Assembly (NCBI GenBank): GCA_027488715.1
Contig: JAIYBD010000021.1
Coordinates: 1 to 23,126 of the forward strand
Source of the DNA: Bacteroidota bacterium
GTDB taxonomy: Bacteria; Bacteroidota; Bacteroidia; UBA7662; CANHCV01
Length of the DNA: 23,126 bases
Direction: 5' to 3'
Part shown: positions 1-6,795 of the stretch, piece by piece
Position numbering within the stretch: position 1 is the first letter of the stretch
How the letters are laid out: each line of letters opens with the position of its first letter
The notes under the pieces: generated by a model
What the model was told of the DNA's origin: nothing
The model's database searches: none
The model's input: only the letters and a program-made list of their open reading frames with translations
Position numbers and translations under genes: made by a program

Positions 1-1062
1 GGAATGGTGGGCGATCCTTCCGGAAAATCGGAAGAACGCAAATTCCTCGACGAAGAAACCTTGTTGCACAACCAATCTTGCGTTCAGCAGCAACTCGCTA
101 AATTCCTCGATTTCTCGGGTTCAAATGCAGCCGTAATCGTGAATAACTACGATTGGTTCAAAAATTTCCAGCTGTTGGATTTCCTACGCCAGGTGGGAAA
201 ACACATCACCGTCAATTACATGTCGCACAAAGATTCGGTGAAAAAACGCATCGAAACCGGCATCAGCTTCACCGAATTTTCGTACCAACTTATTCAAGGA
301 TACGATTTCTACCATTTGTGGAAGAACCACAACATCCGTTTGCAAATGGGGGGTTCCGATCAGTGGGGAAATATCACCACGGGAACTGAATTAATTCGCC
401 GGATGGAAGGAGGCGAGGCTTTCGCAGCAACAACGCCACTCATCACCAAAGCCGATGGCAGTAAGTTCGGAAAAACCGAAAGCGGAAACGTGTGGCTGGA
501 TCCCGCCAAAACCAGTCCGTACGCTTTTTACCAGTACTGGATTAATGCCGCCGATGAAGATGCGGAAAAGTACATCAAAATTTTCACCTTGAAAGATCAG
601 GCAACCATCGAAAGTTTGGTAGCCGAACACCGTCAGGCGCCGCATTTGCGATCGCTTCAGCGGGCCTTAGCCGAGGACATTACCGCTCGCGTTCACGGTG
701 AAGACGCTGTAAAACAGGTGCAAGAAGCCACCGAAATCCTTTTCGGCAAAGAAACGGAAGACCGTTTAGGCACCCTTTCCGAGTCCATGTTGCTTTCCGT
801 TTTCGAAGGGGTGCCCCAAGCTCACCTTTCGCCCACCTTGTTGGCTCAAGGCGTTTCCGCCCTTGATTTGTTGACCGAACACACCCAGTTTTTCCCCTCC
901 AAGGGCGAAGCTCGAAAAATGATCCAAGCCGGAGGCGTGGCCATCAATCGCAAAAAAGTGGAATCTCCCGATCAATTGTTTTCTTCGGAACAAGTACTGA
1001 ATGGAAAATACCTGTTGGTGCAAAAAGGAAAGAAGAATTATTTTTTGGTGATTTTTGGGTAA
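1..1062 (+). CDS. tyrS: Tyrosine--tRNA ligase, 3' part (N-terminus cut by window edge)
   Basis: Class I aminoacyl-tRNA synthetase that charges tRNA-Tyr with tyrosine in the cytoplasm. The reading frame is open to base 1, and the first Met (base 4) lies inside the conserved GMVGDPSGKSEER stretch, so it is not the start; the HIGH-type motif lies outside the window. Visible are the tyrosine-site segment QMGGSDQWGNI, the KMSKS-equivalent loop KFGKT (window residues 155-159), and a C-terminal S4 RNA-binding domain over about the last 80 residues (SKGEARKMIQAGGVAINRKKV). About 353 residues remain of a family that usually runs near 400-430. The stop is followed by only 30 bases before the stop of the convergent toxin gene. 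The family assignment is secure. Confidence 0.97.
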   Translation, partial: GMVGDPSGKSEERKFLDEETLLHNQSCVQQQLAKFLDFSGSNAAVIVNNYDWFKNFQLLDFLRQVGKHITVNYMSHKDSVKKRIETGISFTEFSYQLIQGYDFYHLWKNHNIRLQMGGSDQWGNITTGTELIRRMEGGEAFAATTPLITKADGSKFGKTESGNVWLDPAKTSPYAFYQYWINAADEDAEKYIKIFTLKDQATIESLVAEHRQAPHLRSLQRALAEDITARVHGEDAVKQVQEATEILFGKETEDRLGTLSESMLLSVFEGVPQAHLSPTLLAQGVSALDLLTEHTQFFPSKGEARKMIQAGGVAINRKKVESPDQLFSSEQVLNGKYLLVQKGKKNYFLVIFG

Positions 1063-1092
1063 AGGGGCGAAGGCCTCCAAGGCGAATTCTCT

Positions 1093-1584
1093 CTATCGAA
1101 AAAGCACGTCCAATGTCTTCATCGAGATCAACATTTTCTTACTGTCTGCAAGGGCGATGAAATCGTATTTCTGGTAAAATTGGACTGCAGCTTGATCGAT
1201 GGGATCAACCACCACGGCAAATGATCCGATTTTTAGAGCAGTTTCCCAACACCTTTTTAATGCATCAATCAGGATGATTTTTCCAAGTCCTTTTCCTTGA
1301 TCTTGTTGATGAATGGCCAGCCTTCCTAACAAAGTGGTAGGAATGGACCGATAGGATGGAGGAAATTTCTTTTGAATTTCCGGAGGGAAAGCTTCCAACG
1401 GAATGCTATTTTGGGATAGGGTGTAGTACCCTTGAATTCGATTTTCAGATGGACAAAGGACGTAACAAACGGATATTTTTTTTCGGATGTCTTGACCTGC
1501 TTGTGTTTTGAGATATTGGTTGAGTAGCTCATTTCCACAATCAAAGGAATCTCGATCATGGTTGGATTGAAGGAGCTCAGTCAT
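1093..1584 (-). CDS. GNAT-family acetyltransferase toxin (TacT/AtaT type)
   Basis: GCN5-related N-acetyltransferase of 163 residues. Two things mark it as the toxin of a GNAT/RHH toxin-antitoxin pair: the family-typical N-terminus with FDCGNELLNQYLKTQAGQD (Phe14 onward), and its position directly after an RHH gene. Known TacT/AtaT relatives acetylate the aminoacyl group of charged tRNAs and stop translation. The acetyl-CoA loop is seen as QDQGKGLG (94-101) and the likely catalytic tyrosine in FYQKYDF (136-142), so the enzyme looks intact. Its ATG shares an ATGA with the antitoxin stop codon, indicating translational coupling. Its tRNA specificity cannot be read from the sequence. Confidence 0.9.
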   Translation of the reverse strand: MTELLQSNHDRDSFDCGNELLNQYLKTQAGQDIRKKISVCYVLCPSENRIQGYYTLSQNSIPLEAFPPEIQKKFPPSYRSIPTTLLGRLAIHQQDQGKGLGKIILIDALKRCWETALKIGSFAVVVDPIDQAAVQFYQKYDFIALADSKKMLISMKTLDVLFR

Positions 1585-1874
1585 TTTTTGGGATTGGCAC
1601 CAAAAGCACGGTAGTCATCCAGGGCATTTTGAAGGGCTTGCGACGGTTGTTTGCTTGCTGTAATGGCATCGAAAAAGATTTCACCATCTCTTTCAGAGGC
1701 AATGATTCGTTCTTTTTCAGCAATGATTTCTCGCGCTTTTTCTTGAACCGTAACCATAACAAAATCTGTTAAATTCCTGTAGCCGCCCAAATGTGCGGCC
1801 TTTTCAAAGTACTGCTTTTGTTCTTTGGGAAGTCGGGCATCAAATCGTGCCTGATCTTTGGAAGATGTAGCCAT
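1581..1874 (-). CDS. RHH antitoxin of the GNAT toxin (DUF1778, TacA/AtaR type)
   Basis: Antitoxin of 97 residues in the DUF1778 family. The N-terminal half (about residues 3-50: ARFDARLPKEQKQYFEKAAHLGG, then LTDFVMVTVQEKARE) fits a ribbon-helix-helix DNA-binding dimer. The acidic/helical C-terminus (ending DDYRAFGANPKK) is the part that binds and blocks the GNAT partner in characterised relatives. The ATG at 1874 (MATSSKD) is preferred over an in-frame codon 24 residues upstream, because the upstream extension would run through the candidate promoter and palindrome and has no RHH character. The stop overlaps the toxin start by four bases (ATGA). Autorepression through the upstream inverted repeat is inferred. 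Confidence 0.9.
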   Translation of the reverse strand: MATSSKDQARFDARLPKEQKQYFEKAAHLGGYRNLTDFVMVTVQEKAREIIAEKERIIASERDGEIFFDAITASKQPSQALQNALDDYRAFGANPKK

Positions 1875-1890
1875 GTGGATTTTCTTTGAA

Positions 1891-1917
1891 CAAATGTACG
1901 TATGTAATCCGTACAAA
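1891..1917 (-). promoter_or_regulatory. Candidate promoter and operator of the toxin-antitoxin operon
   Basis: On the minus strand TACATTTG (1898-1891) matches the Bacteroidota -7 element TAnnTTTG exactly, and a TTTG lies upstream at 1917-1914, slightly closer than usual (15 bases). Overlapping both is a perfect inverted repeat, TGTACG (1895-1900), nine bases, CGTACA (1910-1915). A further CGTACA half-site lies at 1948-1953. RHH antitoxins of GNAT pairs are known to bind palindromes at their own promoter, so this is a plausible autoregulatory operator. The box ends 16 bases before the chosen ATG, implying a very short leader. Confidence 0.55.
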
Positions 1918-2089
1918 GTTGCAAGCGCTCTAATAATAAAGATCAATCGTACATTTCTTGATCATGGGTTGGAGAACCTAAATTTCGAGTAAATTTTAGG
2001 AAGAAGTTTTTTCGCATCCTTGGATTGGAAGCTGTATAAGCACTTGAGGATCACTTCTATTTATTATTTTTTAGGTGAAGGTTGGAACC

Positions 2090-2839
2090 TTATCCTCCAT
2101 ACTTCCTCACCGTGTACCAAAACTGCTCACGAGCAATGATCCATCCTTCTTTTCCATCCATAAACCCACGGCGGAAAACGTAGTCGGCTAGAAAATGGAA
2201 CGCGCCACCCAGCCAACCCTGTAGGGGAAAGTTGCGCTTGTTCTTTTCTCGTCTCGCCCGATTCCCCAATACGGCATATTTCACCATCGTTTCCCGGAAA
2301 TGAGCCTCGTCCCTGCAGGTGAAATGAAGCATGTCTCCCTTCAACCAACTCACCTTGACGTTCGAAGACAAAACCACCTTGTCGTGCGGATTCATTCCGC
2401 CCCATTTCCCTTCTTTCCGATTCCACAACCGCACTTTTGCATCGGGGTACCAGCGCCCATGGCGAATGGGTTTTCCTGCAAAATGATTCAATCGGTTCCA
2501 CAAAAAAGCGTTCCCCGGTTCCAAGGAAGCATTTAAAAGAGCATTTTGAAGGGTTTCCGTTAAGGCCTCATCGGCGTCGAGACTTAAAATCCAGTCGTTT
2601 TTCGCCAATTCCGCCGCCCGTTGTTTTTGCTGAATGTGTCCCAAAAAAGGAACTTGAATCTCCCATCGAACTTTGGGAAAAGCCTTGGCCAGCGCTTCCG
2701 TTCGGTCGGTACTGCCACTGTCCAAAATCACGATTTCATCAATCAGCTCGTTCCATCCTTTTGGACCAAAACACAAGGATTGAAGGCATCTTTCGATGTT
2801 TTTCTCTTCGTTGAGCGTAATGATAGCCACCGAAATCAT
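2090..2839 (-). CDS. Glycosyltransferase family 2 (WaaE/KdtX-like)
   Basis: GT-A fold glycosyltransferase of 249 residues, probably acting at the inner membrane on a surface glycan or lipopolysaccharide core sugar. The N-terminus ISVAIITLNEEKNIERCLQSL is the family 2 nucleotide-sugar fold. DSGSTD (40-45) contacts the nucleotide, and DAD in LSLDADEAL (88-90) is the metal-binding DXD equivalent. The overall shape, with WYPDAKVRLWNRK in the middle and a C-terminal amphipathic stretch (FHFLADYVFRRGFMDGKEGW), resembles the LPS-core beta-1,4-glucosyltransferase WaaE/KdtX group. The start ATG overlaps the holB stop (ATGA), so it is the second gene of a holB transcript. Sugar donor and acceptor are unknown. 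Confidence 0.88.
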   Translation of the reverse strand: MISVAIITLNEEKNIERCLQSLCFGPKGWNELIDEIVILDSGSTDRTEALAKAFPKVRWEIQVPFLGHIQQKQRAAELAKNDWILSLDADEALTETLQNALLNASLEPGNAFLWNRLNHFAGKPIRHGRWYPDAKVRLWNRKEGKWGGMNPHDKVVLSSNVKVSWLKGDMLHFTCRDEAHFRETMVKYAVLGNRARREKNKRNFPLQGWLGGAFHFLADYVFRRGFMDGKEGWIIAREQFWYTVRKYGG

Positions 2840-3954
2840 GCCTTACGGAAAGCGGCATTGATTTCTAAACTCAATGCATGGAAGATGATTTTTGGATTCC
2901 CGTTTCGTTCGATGTAACTCTGTCCGTCGCTTAAAATCTGACTAAACATTGGCACATTTTTCTCGTTGACCAAATTGGAAAATTTCGAGACGCAATCCAG
3001 CTCTGAGGAGTTCAATCGCTCTTTTTTGCTGGCACCAAATTTAAATAAAAACGCTTCTCGAATTAAAAACAAACCGTAATGCAGCAATCCCTTTTGCGCT
3101 TCCCGTCCCAATACCGAAACGGATAAAATCCATTGCAGCAATTCGTCGGCTCCTTGGGGAAGTGCATAACACAAGCGCATCCACCGCTTGAAAATTTCCT
3201 CGTTATTCGAGGCTTCATTTTCAAAAAGCCGAATCGCTTCATTCAAATTACCTTCGGCTACGTGGGCCAAACTCAAACTGTTTTGGGTTGGAACACCTAA
3301 AAAGTTCTCCAAATAATAGGTGAGATGTTCGGTTTCAATGCTGGGAACTTTGATGGTTTGTACTCGGCTGAGAATGGTGGGAAGAATACTGTCGGATTCC
3401 CGACCAACCAGGAAAAACAAGGTTCCCGCCGGCGGTTCTTCAATCATTTTCAGCAAGATATTCCCCGATTGTCCCAATAATTCGGGCATCCAAATGATCA
3501 AAACTTTGTATTTGGCCTCGAAGCTCATGAGGGTGAGCTTGGAGAGGAAGTTTTTACACTCTTCGTTGGGGATATTTCCCTGTTTGTTCTCGGCTTCAAT
3601 CACTTCCATCCAACTTCGATAGGTTCCGTAGGAATTTTTTTCCAAAAATTCGCGCCATTGCGGAAGCAAGGGGTCGGTGGTTTTGATATCGGCAGTTTTG
3701 ATAAATGGAAAGGAGAAATGAAGATCGGGGTGGATCAACTTTTCCATTTTTCGGCAGGAGCTGCACTGTCCGCACGAATCGGTGTCAGACGGTTCCAAAC
3801 AATTCACATATTGGGCGAAAGCGATGGCCAACGGCAAGGTTCCTACACCTTCCTGACCCAAAAAGAGCAGGGCGTGCGGAATTTTTTCGGCCTTTACCTT
3901 GCCAATTAATTGCTTTTTTAGCTCAATTTGTCCAACGACTTGTTTGAATTGCAT
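2836..3954 (-). CDS. holB: DNA polymerase III subunit delta'
   Basis: Clamp-loader subunit of 372 residues. It starts with MQFKQVVGQIELKKQLI and carries an AAA+ core with a four-cysteine zinc module (Cys52, 61, 64, 67) typical of DnaX/delta' proteins. The P-loop position reads GQEGVGTL (33-40), with Thr where an ATPase has Lys. Known delta' subunits do not hydrolyse ATP, so this fits delta' rather than DnaX. ILSRVQTIKVP preserves the arginine of the SRC motif that reaches the neighbouring ATP site. The family's C-terminal helical region follows. A promoter-like box lies only seven bases upstream of the ATG. The gene is followed by a coupled glycosyltransferase. Confidence 0.93.
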   Translation of the reverse strand: MQFKQVVGQIELKKQLIGKVKAEKIPHALLFLGQEGVGTLPLAIAFAQYVNCLEPSDTDSCGQCSSCRKMEKLIHPDLHFSFPFIKTADIKTTDPLLPQWREFLEKNSYGTYRSWMEVIEAENKQGNIPNEECKNFLSKLTLMSFEAKYKVLIIWMPELLGQSGNILLKMIEEPPAGTLFFLVGRESDSILPTILSRVQTIKVPSIETEHLTYYLENFLGVPTQNSLSLAHVAEGNLNEAIRLFENEASNNEEIFKRWMRLCYALPQGADELLQWILSVSVLGREAQKGLLHYGLFLIREAFLFKFGASKKERLNSSELDCVSKFSNLVNEKNVPMFSQILSDGQSYIERNGNPKIIFHALSLEINAAFRKA

Positions 3955-3961
3955 GGAAAAT

Positions 3962-3969
3962 CAAAGGTA
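3962..3969 (-). promoter_or_regulatory. Candidate -7 box for holB
   Basis: TACCTTTG on the minus strand matches TAnnTTTG exactly, seven bases before the holB ATG. No clear TTG is visible at the expected -33 distance. The transcript would have almost no leader. Confidence 0.4.
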
Positions 3970-4011
3970 GGGAAAAAAGCAAAAAAATGGAGAATATTGA
4001 GGTTGGTTTTG

Positions 4012-4019
4012 CATCTTTG
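4012..4019 (+). promoter_or_regulatory. Candidate -7 box for the AlbA_2-VanZ pair
   Basis: CATCTTTG differs from TAnnTTTG at its first base and ends four bases before the GTG start at 4024, so a transcript from it would be nearly leaderless. No good -33 element is seen. It lies back to back with the holB box in a 69-base divergent gap. Confidence 0.3.
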
Positions 4020-4023
4020 ACCT

Positions 4024-4659
4024 GTGAATCCAAATTCTTCCCTTCCCTTTTCTGATCGCCTTGCTTTGGGTGAAACCGAGTTCCAAGATTTCAAGGAAAC
4101 CATTTCATCGGAGCGCAAAATTGCGAAAACCATGGGTTCATTGGCGAACACCAAGGGTGGAACCATTTGGGTAGGGGTGAGGGACAATCGCACGTTCCGC
4201 AGCATCGATCCGTTGGGCGAGCAATACCGCCTCGAACAAGCCGCCGAGCACTTTTGCGATCCTCCTCTCGAACTTGAATTCAAGGTGCATCGCATCGGTA
4301 CGTATCGAATTTTGGAGGTAACGGTTCCCGAATCCCTTCATAAACCCGTTTATTCGTTGCGCGACGACGATCAGTGGATGGTGTACATTCGGGTGAAGGA
4401 CGAAAGTATGTTGGCCACCAAAACCATGGTGGAGGTGCTTCAACGGCAAAATTCCGATGAACCCATCACCATTGAATTGGGCTCCAAGGAGCAATTTTTG
4501 TTGGATTACCTCAAAGAACATCCGCACATCACCTTAAAACAATACAGCGATTTGATGAATTTAGGGTTGCGTCGGGCTCGGCGAATTGTGGTTGATTTAT
4601 TGGCCGCAGGCCTTATTCGGGTGAAGTACCACGACAAAGAGGAGTATTATTGCAGATGA
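4024..4659 (+). CDS. AlbA_2 (Schlafen-like) domain protein with C-terminal winged helix
   Basis: Protein of 211 residues, putatively a DNA-binding regulator. Residues about 17-125 form an AlbA_2 domain: the E-x-DFKE start (ETEFQDFKE), then RKIAKTMGSLANTKGGTIWVGVRDN, which is the hallmark of the family, and later YIRVKDESMLA. The last 65 residues (KEQFLLDYLKEHPHITLKQYSDLMNLGLRRARRIVVDLLAAGLIRV) look like a winged helix. The start is GTG: an in-frame TGA sits two codons upstream and no ATG occurs before the conserved domain. The stop overlaps the VanZ-like ATG (ATGA). Proteins of this family are often transcriptional regulators; the target here is unknown. Confidence 0.82.
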   Translation: MNPNSSLPFSDRLALGETEFQDFKETISSERKIAKTMGSLANTKGGTIWVGVRDNRTFRSIDPLGEQYRLEQAAEHFCDPPLELEFKVHRIGTYRILEVTVPESLHKPVYSLRDDDQWMVYIRVKDESMLATKTMVEVLQRQNSDEPITIELGSKEQFLLDYLKEHPHITLKQYSDLMNLGLRRARRIVVDLLAAGLIRVKYHDKEEYYCR

Positions 4660-5039
4660 GAATAAGGGTTATTCTTCCTTGGCTTTGGGCTGGCTTTATC
4701 TTGGTATTGGTGGGGTTACCCGGCTACCGTTTTCCAAGTATGCCGGTAGCGGTGCCGGGATTCGATAAGCTTGTCCACGCTTCACTTTTCGGAATTTGGG
4801 CCGTTTTATTGCGAAGAACTGGAATTTCATTTTTTCTATCGGCCCTCTTGGTGGTGGTTTATTCCGGACTCACCGAATTGGGACAAGCGTATTTCTTCAT
4901 TCAACGCACTGCTGATCCATTCGATCATATCGCTAATTCCCTGGGCGGAGGGATTGGTCTTTGGCTCTCCACAATAACCACCAAGGGCAAGCCGGTTGAT
5001 CGTGATGCTCGTAATGGTATCCAAAAAAATAACAGCTGA
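4656..5039 (+). CDS. VanZ-like family membrane protein
   Basis: Small integral membrane protein of 127 residues with about four hydrophobic helices. The family signature is clear: FDKLVHASLFGIWAVLL after the first helix, then YSGLTELGQAYFFIQRTADPFDHIANSLGGGIGLWL. Characterised VanZ gives low-level teicoplanin resistance, but most VanZ-like proteins have no assigned role. The start ATG at 4656 overlaps the stop of the AlbA_2 gene; an in-frame TTG two codons earlier is less likely. The last 107 bases, which encode the end of the DxxANSLG motif, helix 4 and a polar tail, are antisense to the 3' end of the convergent CrtW-like gene. Confidence 0.85.
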   Translation: MRIRVILPWLWAGFILVLVGLPGYRFPSMPVAVPGFDKLVHASLFGIWAVLLRRTGISFFLSALLVVVYSGLTELGQAYFFIQRTADPFDHIANSLGGGIGLWLSTITTKGKPVDRDARNGIQKNNS

Positions 5040-5637
5040 AGAACGCCCAAACGTGATTTCTTTTCTGACTGCTCGAGTGATGGGCGTTATCATGCTCCCC
5101 CCGATGAGGTAAGTACGTTCCGTAATAGAAGAGCTGAAAGGTGCTTAAGAAGGAAGGGACGATCCAAAAAAGTATCAGGTTCATGACTTCAAGGTGAAGA
5201 ACGTACTGAAAGAAATTGAAAAGCAAGGCAATAGCCACCAATTGCTGCCACGACAAATACCCCCATAAAAATTTGATGTACCAAACCACCGGATGCGGTG
5301 GGTAATAATCGGGATCGTTCTCGGTAGCCACAAAATCGTGGTGTCGGTGATGGGCCGGTAACAGTTTACTCCACCGGTTGAACATAAATAAGGTAAGACA
5401 AATTTGTCCGATGGTTTTGTTCCAGAATTTGTTTAAGGAAACGGTTCCGTGCATGGCATCGTGGGCGGTGATAAATAATCCGGTGTACAAATGGGTTTGA
5501 ATAAAGATGAAAACCAACAGAAGTGGAAGGGTAGGTAAGGGGTTGGAAAGGAGATAGGTTAAGCAAATCCCCCAAGAAAGGAGAATAAAAATGGCCATCG
5601 GCAGACCCCATCGGCGAATCAATTGGACGTTTCCCAT
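4933..5637 (-). CDS. Membrane di-iron oxygenase, beta-carotene ketolase (CrtW)-like
   Basis: Fatty-acid-desaturase superfamily membrane protein, 234 residues. Three histidine clusters are present: HDAMHG (59-64), HHRHHDF (96-102) and HYEHH (208-212). The ending EHHDQPACPWWLLWR resembles carotenoid 4-ketolases (CrtW), which introduce keto groups into beta-carotene-type rings. Hydrophobic helices span about residues 10-60 and 130-175. ATG at 5637 is chosen over a TTG five codons upstream. No other carotenoid gene lies in the window, so a lipid desaturase or hydroxylase role remains possible. The third histidine box lies inside the 107-base overlap with the VanZ-like gene. Confidence 0.78.
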   Translation of the reverse strand: MGNVQLIRRWGLPMAIFILLSWGICLTYLLSNPLPTLPLLLVFIFIQTHLYTGLFITAHDAMHGTVSLNKFWNKTIGQICLTLFMFNRWSKLLPAHHRHHDFVATENDPDYYPPHPVVWYIKFLWGYLSWQQLVAIALLFNFFQYVLHLEVMNLILFWIVPSFLSTFQLFYYGTYLPHRGEHDNAHHSSSQKRNHVWAFFSCYFFGYHYEHHDQPACPWWLLWRAKDQSLRPGN

Positions 5638-5717
5638 AACTTTGGTGAACAAATTTCGGGTGCAAAAGTTTGAATTTTAGGCATTTCAAATTATTTGCAT
5701 CTTTTTTGGGAAAGGGG

Positions 5718-5748
5718 TTGCTCCGTTGGGAAGATTCCTATATCTTTG
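5718..5748 (+). promoter_or_regulatory. Promoter of the rplS-rplU-rpmA operon
   Basis: TTG (5718-5720), 20 bases, then TATCTTTG (5741-5748): an exact TAnnTTTG with the spacing expected for the Bacteroidota housekeeping sigma factor. The start codon is 22 bases further on. It is the best-formed promoter in the window, which fits a strongly expressed ribosomal operon. Confidence 0.65.
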
Positions 5749-5770
5749 CGCTTCCGTATTAGATAGAGTT

Positions 5771-6115
5771 ATGGACGCATTGTCATTTGTACAGTCGCAG
5801 GTTCAGCGCGTTGAACTCCCCAATTTTAAAGCCGGTGATACCGTTAGTGTACATTACCGCATTGTGGAGGGCGACAAAGAACGTAAACAAATTTTCACCG
5901 GAGTAGTGATTCAACGTCGCGGAACCGGTACAACCGAAACCTTTACCGTGCGTAAGATTTCGAATGGAGTAGGAGTAGAGCGTATCTTCCCCTTAACTTC
6001 CCCCTTCATTGAGAAGGTGGTTGTTAACGTGGTTGGTAAAGTTCGCCGAGCCCGTTTGTTCTACCTACGTACAGCGAAGGGTAAAAAAGCAAGAGTTAAA
6101 GCCGCAAAAATTTAA
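5771..6115 (+). CDS. rplS: 50S ribosomal protein L19
   Basis: Component of the large ribosomal subunit at the 30S-50S interface, 114 residues, the usual length. Recognisable segments are LPNFKAGDTVSVHYRIVEG, RKQIFTGVVIQRRG, TFTVRKISNGVGVERIFPL and the basic C-terminus VRRARLFYLR. The ATG at 5771 (MDALSFVQ) is used because the longer in-frame extension would run back through the promoter. It is followed after ten bases by rplU, whereas in many bacteria rplS belongs to the rpsP-rimM-trmD operon. Confidence 0.97.
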   Translation: MDALSFVQSQVQRVELPNFKAGDTVSVHYRIVEGDKERKQIFTGVVIQRRGTGTTETFTVRKISNGVGVERIFPLTSPFIEKVVVNVVGKVRRARLFYLRTAKGKKARVKAAKI

Positions 6116-6125
6116 TTAGAGAAAC

Positions 6126-6431
6126 ATGTTTGCAATCGTAGACATCGCAGGCCAACAGTTCAAGGTATCGAAGGACCAAACCTTGTACGTTCACCGTCTC
6201 GGCGCTGAAGAAGGAACATCTGTCACTTTCGACAAAGTTCTTTTGACCGCTGATGGTGGAAACGTTAAGGTAGGTACACCTTACATTGGCGCTCAAGTGA
6301 CAGCTAAGGTAGTTGCGCACTTGAGAGGAGAGAAAGTATTGGTTTTCCGTAAAAAGCGCCGTAAAGGTTACAAGCGCTCCATCGGTCACCGTCAGTATTT
6401 AACCCAAATCCAAATCGAGTCCCTCGGATAA
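6126..6431 (+). CDS. rplU: 50S ribosomal protein L21
   Basis: Large-subunit ribosomal protein of 101 residues that binds 23S rRNA. The family pattern is complete: FAIVDIAGQQFKVSKDQ at the start, the central VKVGTPYIGAQVTAKVV and the ending KRRKGYKRSIGHRQYLTQIQI. It sits between rplS and rpmA with gaps of 10 and 13 bases and shares their transcript. No leader structure is visible in front of it. Confidence 0.97.
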   Translation: MFAIVDIAGQQFKVSKDQTLYVHRLGAEEGTSVTFDKVLLTADGGNVKVGTPYIGAQVTAKVVAHLRGEKVLVFRKKRRKGYKRSIGHRQYLTQIQIESLG

Positions 6432-6444
6432 ATCGTAACATTCC

Positions 6445-6702
6445 ATGGCACACAAAAAAGGAGTAGGTAGTTCCAAGAACGGCCGTGAATCTCACAGCAA
6501 AAGATTAGGTGTAAAAATTTATGGTGGACAATCTGTCATCGCTGGTAACATCATCGTTCGTCAGCGCGGCACCGTTCACAACCCAGGTGAAAACGTGGGC
6601 TTAGGTAAAGACCACACCTTGTTCGCATTGATCGATGGTACCGTTGTTTTCCGCAAGAAAACCAACAACAAATCCTACGTATCAGTTCGTCCGAACGCGT
6701 AA
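6445..6702 (+). CDS. rpmA: 50S ribosomal protein L27
   Basis: Large-subunit protein of 85 residues whose N-terminal tail reaches the peptidyl-transferase centre. It starts directly with MAHKKGVGSSKNGRESHSKR, without the cleaved N-terminal extension found in Firmicutes. Further typical segments are GNIIVRQRGT and NVGLGKDHTLFALIDG. It is the last gene of the rplS-rplU-rpmA operon and is followed 18 bases later by the terminator. Confidence 0.98.
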   Translation: MAHKKGVGSSKNGRESHSKRLGVKIYGGQSVIAGNIIVRQRGTVHNPGENVGLGKDHTLFALIDGTVVFRKKTNNKSYVSVRPNA

Positions 6703-6719
6703 TTTTTCCAAAACATAAT

Positions 6720-6751
6720 AAAAAAGTCCCGACCGTCGTCGGGACTTTTTT
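6720..6751 (+). terminator. Intrinsic terminator after rpmA
   Basis: Perfect 14-bp hairpin: six A and GTCCCGAC, loop CGTC, then GTCGGGAC and six T. The GC-rich stem followed by a T-run is a textbook rho-independent terminator. It ends the ribosomal operon 44 bases before the next gene. It is the only strong terminator seen in the window. Confidence 0.93.
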
Positions 6752-6795
6752 ATTTGTCTAAATTCTCCTTATTTTCGCTCTTCATCCCTTCTGCC

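Noticed and set aside
1875..2089. Possible small RNA or tRNA in the largest intergenic gap (about 215 bases)
   Set aside because: No cloverleaf, conserved RNA motif or terminator was recognised; only the toxin-antitoxin promoter/operator elements are supportable there.
2078..2091. AAGGTTGGAACCTT palindrome at the glycosyltransferase stop codon, as a terminator
   Set aside because: The loop would be only two to four bases, the stem is AT-rich, and the sequence following on the minus strand is A-rich rather than T-rich.
2836..3954. Loss of the P-loop lysine as a sign of a decayed holB
   Set aside because: Delta' subunits naturally lack ATPase activity and commonly have a degenerate P-loop; the zinc cysteines and the SRC arginine are intact.
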